A stretch of DNA of 64,000 nt from Agathobaculum ammoniilyticum (GTDB lineage Bacteria; Bacillota; Clostridia; Oscillospirales; Butyricicoccaceae). The notes beneath the pieces were generated by a model. That model searched no databases and had not been told where the DNA came from. It worked only from the letters and a program-made list of their open reading frames with translations. The DNA lies in contig NZ_JAOQJE010000006.1 in NCBI RefSeq assembly GCF_025567315.1, positions 137,011 through 201,010 of the forward strand, written 5' to 3'. Made by a program: the position numbers and the translations under genes. This document shows positions 63,152 to 64,000 of the stretch, piece by piece (positions within the stretch are counted from its first letter, which is position 1; each line of letters starts with the position of its first letter).

Positions 63152-63574
63152 ATGCTTACGTCGCTTACGCCACAGGATGTTATGGTGAAACGCTTTATCA
63201 GCTATTGCTGGAAAGCAATCGAAAATCAGACAAGTGAAGTGTACAGATTTTTACGAAAAGATGCACTATGCCATATTCCGGGTGCGCTGTTCTTTGAGGC
63301 CATTCCACAACCGGTAAATGTGATACATCTGACAGGCACAGAATTTGTAATTGGGGATATTTGCGTGCCTGTTTATGACAGCGATCTTGCTGACGCACTA
63401 AAACAGCTTTCGATAACACAGCGAGAGATTATCTTGCGTTCCTATTTTCTACAGCAAATAGATCAGGAGATAGCTTCAAGTATGAAGCTGACCAGAGAAA
63501 AAGTAAGCTACCAGAAACGGAAAGCGATGAAACAACTCCGAGAATGGTTTGTTGGGGAAACGTGTGAAGAGTAA
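63152..63574 (+). CDS. Sigma-70-like protein of integrative elements
   Basis: A 140-residue protein: VKRFISYCWKAIENQTSEVY at the N terminus and a sigma region 4-like end, LADALKQLSITQREIILRSY then DQEIASSMKLTREKVSYQKRKAM. It matches the small sigma-like regulators of Tn916-type and clostridial conjugative elements. ATG 63152 is chosen, with GTG 63140 possible. It overlaps the HTH gene by 11 bases. Confidence 0.78.
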   Translation: MLTSLTPQDVMVKRFISYCWKAIENQTSEVYRFLRKDALCHIPGALFFEAIPQPVNVIHLTGTEFVIGDICVPVYDSDLADALKQLSITQREIILRSYFLQQIDQEIASSMKLTREKVSYQKRKAMKQLREWFVGETCEE

Positions 63575-63812
63575 AGCAAAAGAGAAACGGATTCTAAGCT
63601 ATGATACGGTCAAAAAAGCTGTACATGGAGACGAACAGGCAATGCTACGGGTTGTACATTTCTTTCAACCGATAATCCATTCGAACGCCTTACGCCCGTA
63701 TATTGATGAACAGGGTAACTATACATTTTACGTTGACCCGTTTGTCAAGGGGCATATTGAAAACGGGCTTTTAAGGGCGAATTTGGATTACCAGAAGCAC
63801 TGGAATAAATAA
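63564..63812 (+). CDS. Helix-turn-helix protein of integrative elements
   Basis: An 82-residue protein with LSYDTVKKAVHGDEQAMLRV and a C-terminal NYTFYVDPFVKGHIENGLL, the layout of the small HTH proteins that follow the sigma-like gene in Tn916-type elements. GTG 63564 is chosen because GGGG is 7 bases upstream; TTG 63549 is the alternative. Confidence 0.72.
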   Translation: MKSKAKEKRILSYDTVKKAVHGDEQAMLRVVHFFQPIIHSNALRPYIDEQGNYTFYVDPFVKGHIENGLLRANLDYQKHWNK

Positions 63813-63819
63813 TCGCTTT

Positions 63820-63874
63820 TTTCATCGGCTTCCCCATGGGGATTTATAAAATGATTATGGGGAAGCCGATGAAA
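63820..63874. repeat. Long inverted repeat after the HTH gene
   Basis: A perfect 18-bp stem (63820-63837 with 63857-63874) and a 19-base AT-rich loop. The upstream T run and weak downstream T content make terminator use uncertain; it may be a recombination or transfer site. Confidence 0.7.
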
Positions 63875-63913
63875 GGCGGCTGCAGTATGAGCTTTGACAA
63901 GTAAAGAGCATGG

Positions 63914-64000
63914 ATGCGTTCCTATGAAGTAAGCGCCGGAAAGTTGCAATCCGCTGGGTTAAATGAGCAGATCAACAGCGACCATCGGCGGCTGAATACC
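63914..64000 (+). CDS. Start of an unidentified gene (runs off the window)
   Basis: From ATG 63914 a frame of at least 29 codons (RSYEVSAGKLQSAGLNEQIN) is open to the window end, with a stop 4 codons upstream and a weak AAAGAG site. Its position after the sigma/HTH pair suggests a mobile-element gene. Too short to identify. Confidence 0.4.
   Translation, partial: MRSYEVSAGKLQSAGLNEQINSDHRRLNT

Overview
The window looks like chromosome of a high-GC, endospore-forming member of the Clostridia, most like the Oscillospiraceae/Butyricicoccaceae of the gut. This rests on gene content and order: a spoIIIA operon end, yabP/yabQ, spoIVB, a reverse-rubrerythrin gene, DUF4364 with lrgAB, and a block that follows the classical Firmicutes order nusB-xseA-xseB-ispA-[OLE RNA]-oapA-dxs-tlyA-nadK-argR-recN. 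Species assignment is inference. Nearly everything from 1 to about 56,600 is compact housekeeping DNA with many 4-base start/stop overlaps.

Layout. 1-3,095: spoIIIAE (cut by the window edge) to spoIIIAH, which build the mother-cell half of the forespore feeding channel, then an Asp23 protein. 3,129-14,085: NusB, a TsaD-like paralogue, exonuclease VII, farnesyl diphosphate synthase, the large OLE noncoding RNA with its own promoter and terminator, its membrane partner OapA, then DXP synthase, TlyA, NAD kinase, ArgR and RecN. 14,189-19,482: TyrS, a tRNA-Pro with an unusual leader hairpin, a frameshifted small membrane gene, and an EndoQ-like PHP nuclease fused to a UvrD helicase. 19,600-22,592: an Rrf2 regulator with reverse rubrerythrin, and a DUF4364-lrgA-lrgB operon on the minus strand. 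22,790-29,862: a GNAT enzyme, RadC, UvrB, an MBL-fold hydrolase and UvrA. 30,033-38,072: RecJ, Rel, D-aminoacyl-tRNA deacylase, an MBL hydrolase, HemZ and a uridine-kinase-like protein.

38,086-43,262 is the yabM-yabN-(HU)-yabO-yabP-yabQ-divIC-yabR cluster known from Bacillus. It is followed by a candidate minus-strand small RNA. 43,428-57,719 carries an amidohydrolase with an orphan fumarase alpha subunit, HPF, RsmA, TfoX, an uncharacterised three-gene minus operon, CoaX, Nth, GlyA, Pgi, a nucleoside deoxyribosyltransferase, a CmpB-like protein, a second CoaX-like protein with altered active-site motifs beside an ECF transporter S component, and a spoIVB whose 3' end is missing.

From about 56,670 to the end the DNA is AT-richer and looks accessory: a truncated zeta-toxin-like gene, a decayed class B sortase that has lost its catalytic cysteine, a frameshifted unknown remnant, a hybrid histidine kinase that seems to have lost its 5' end, and a sigma-like/HTH gene pair typical of integrative conjugative elements, running off the window edge.

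The most striking system is the OLE RNA/OapA unit. The OLE class is already described, but here it sits in a probably mesophilic gut-type clostridium and is longer than the roughly 610 nt usual for the class. The less described candidates are the small RNA near 43.3 kb, the 47.9-48.9 kb operon and the CoaX paralogue with its ECF partner.
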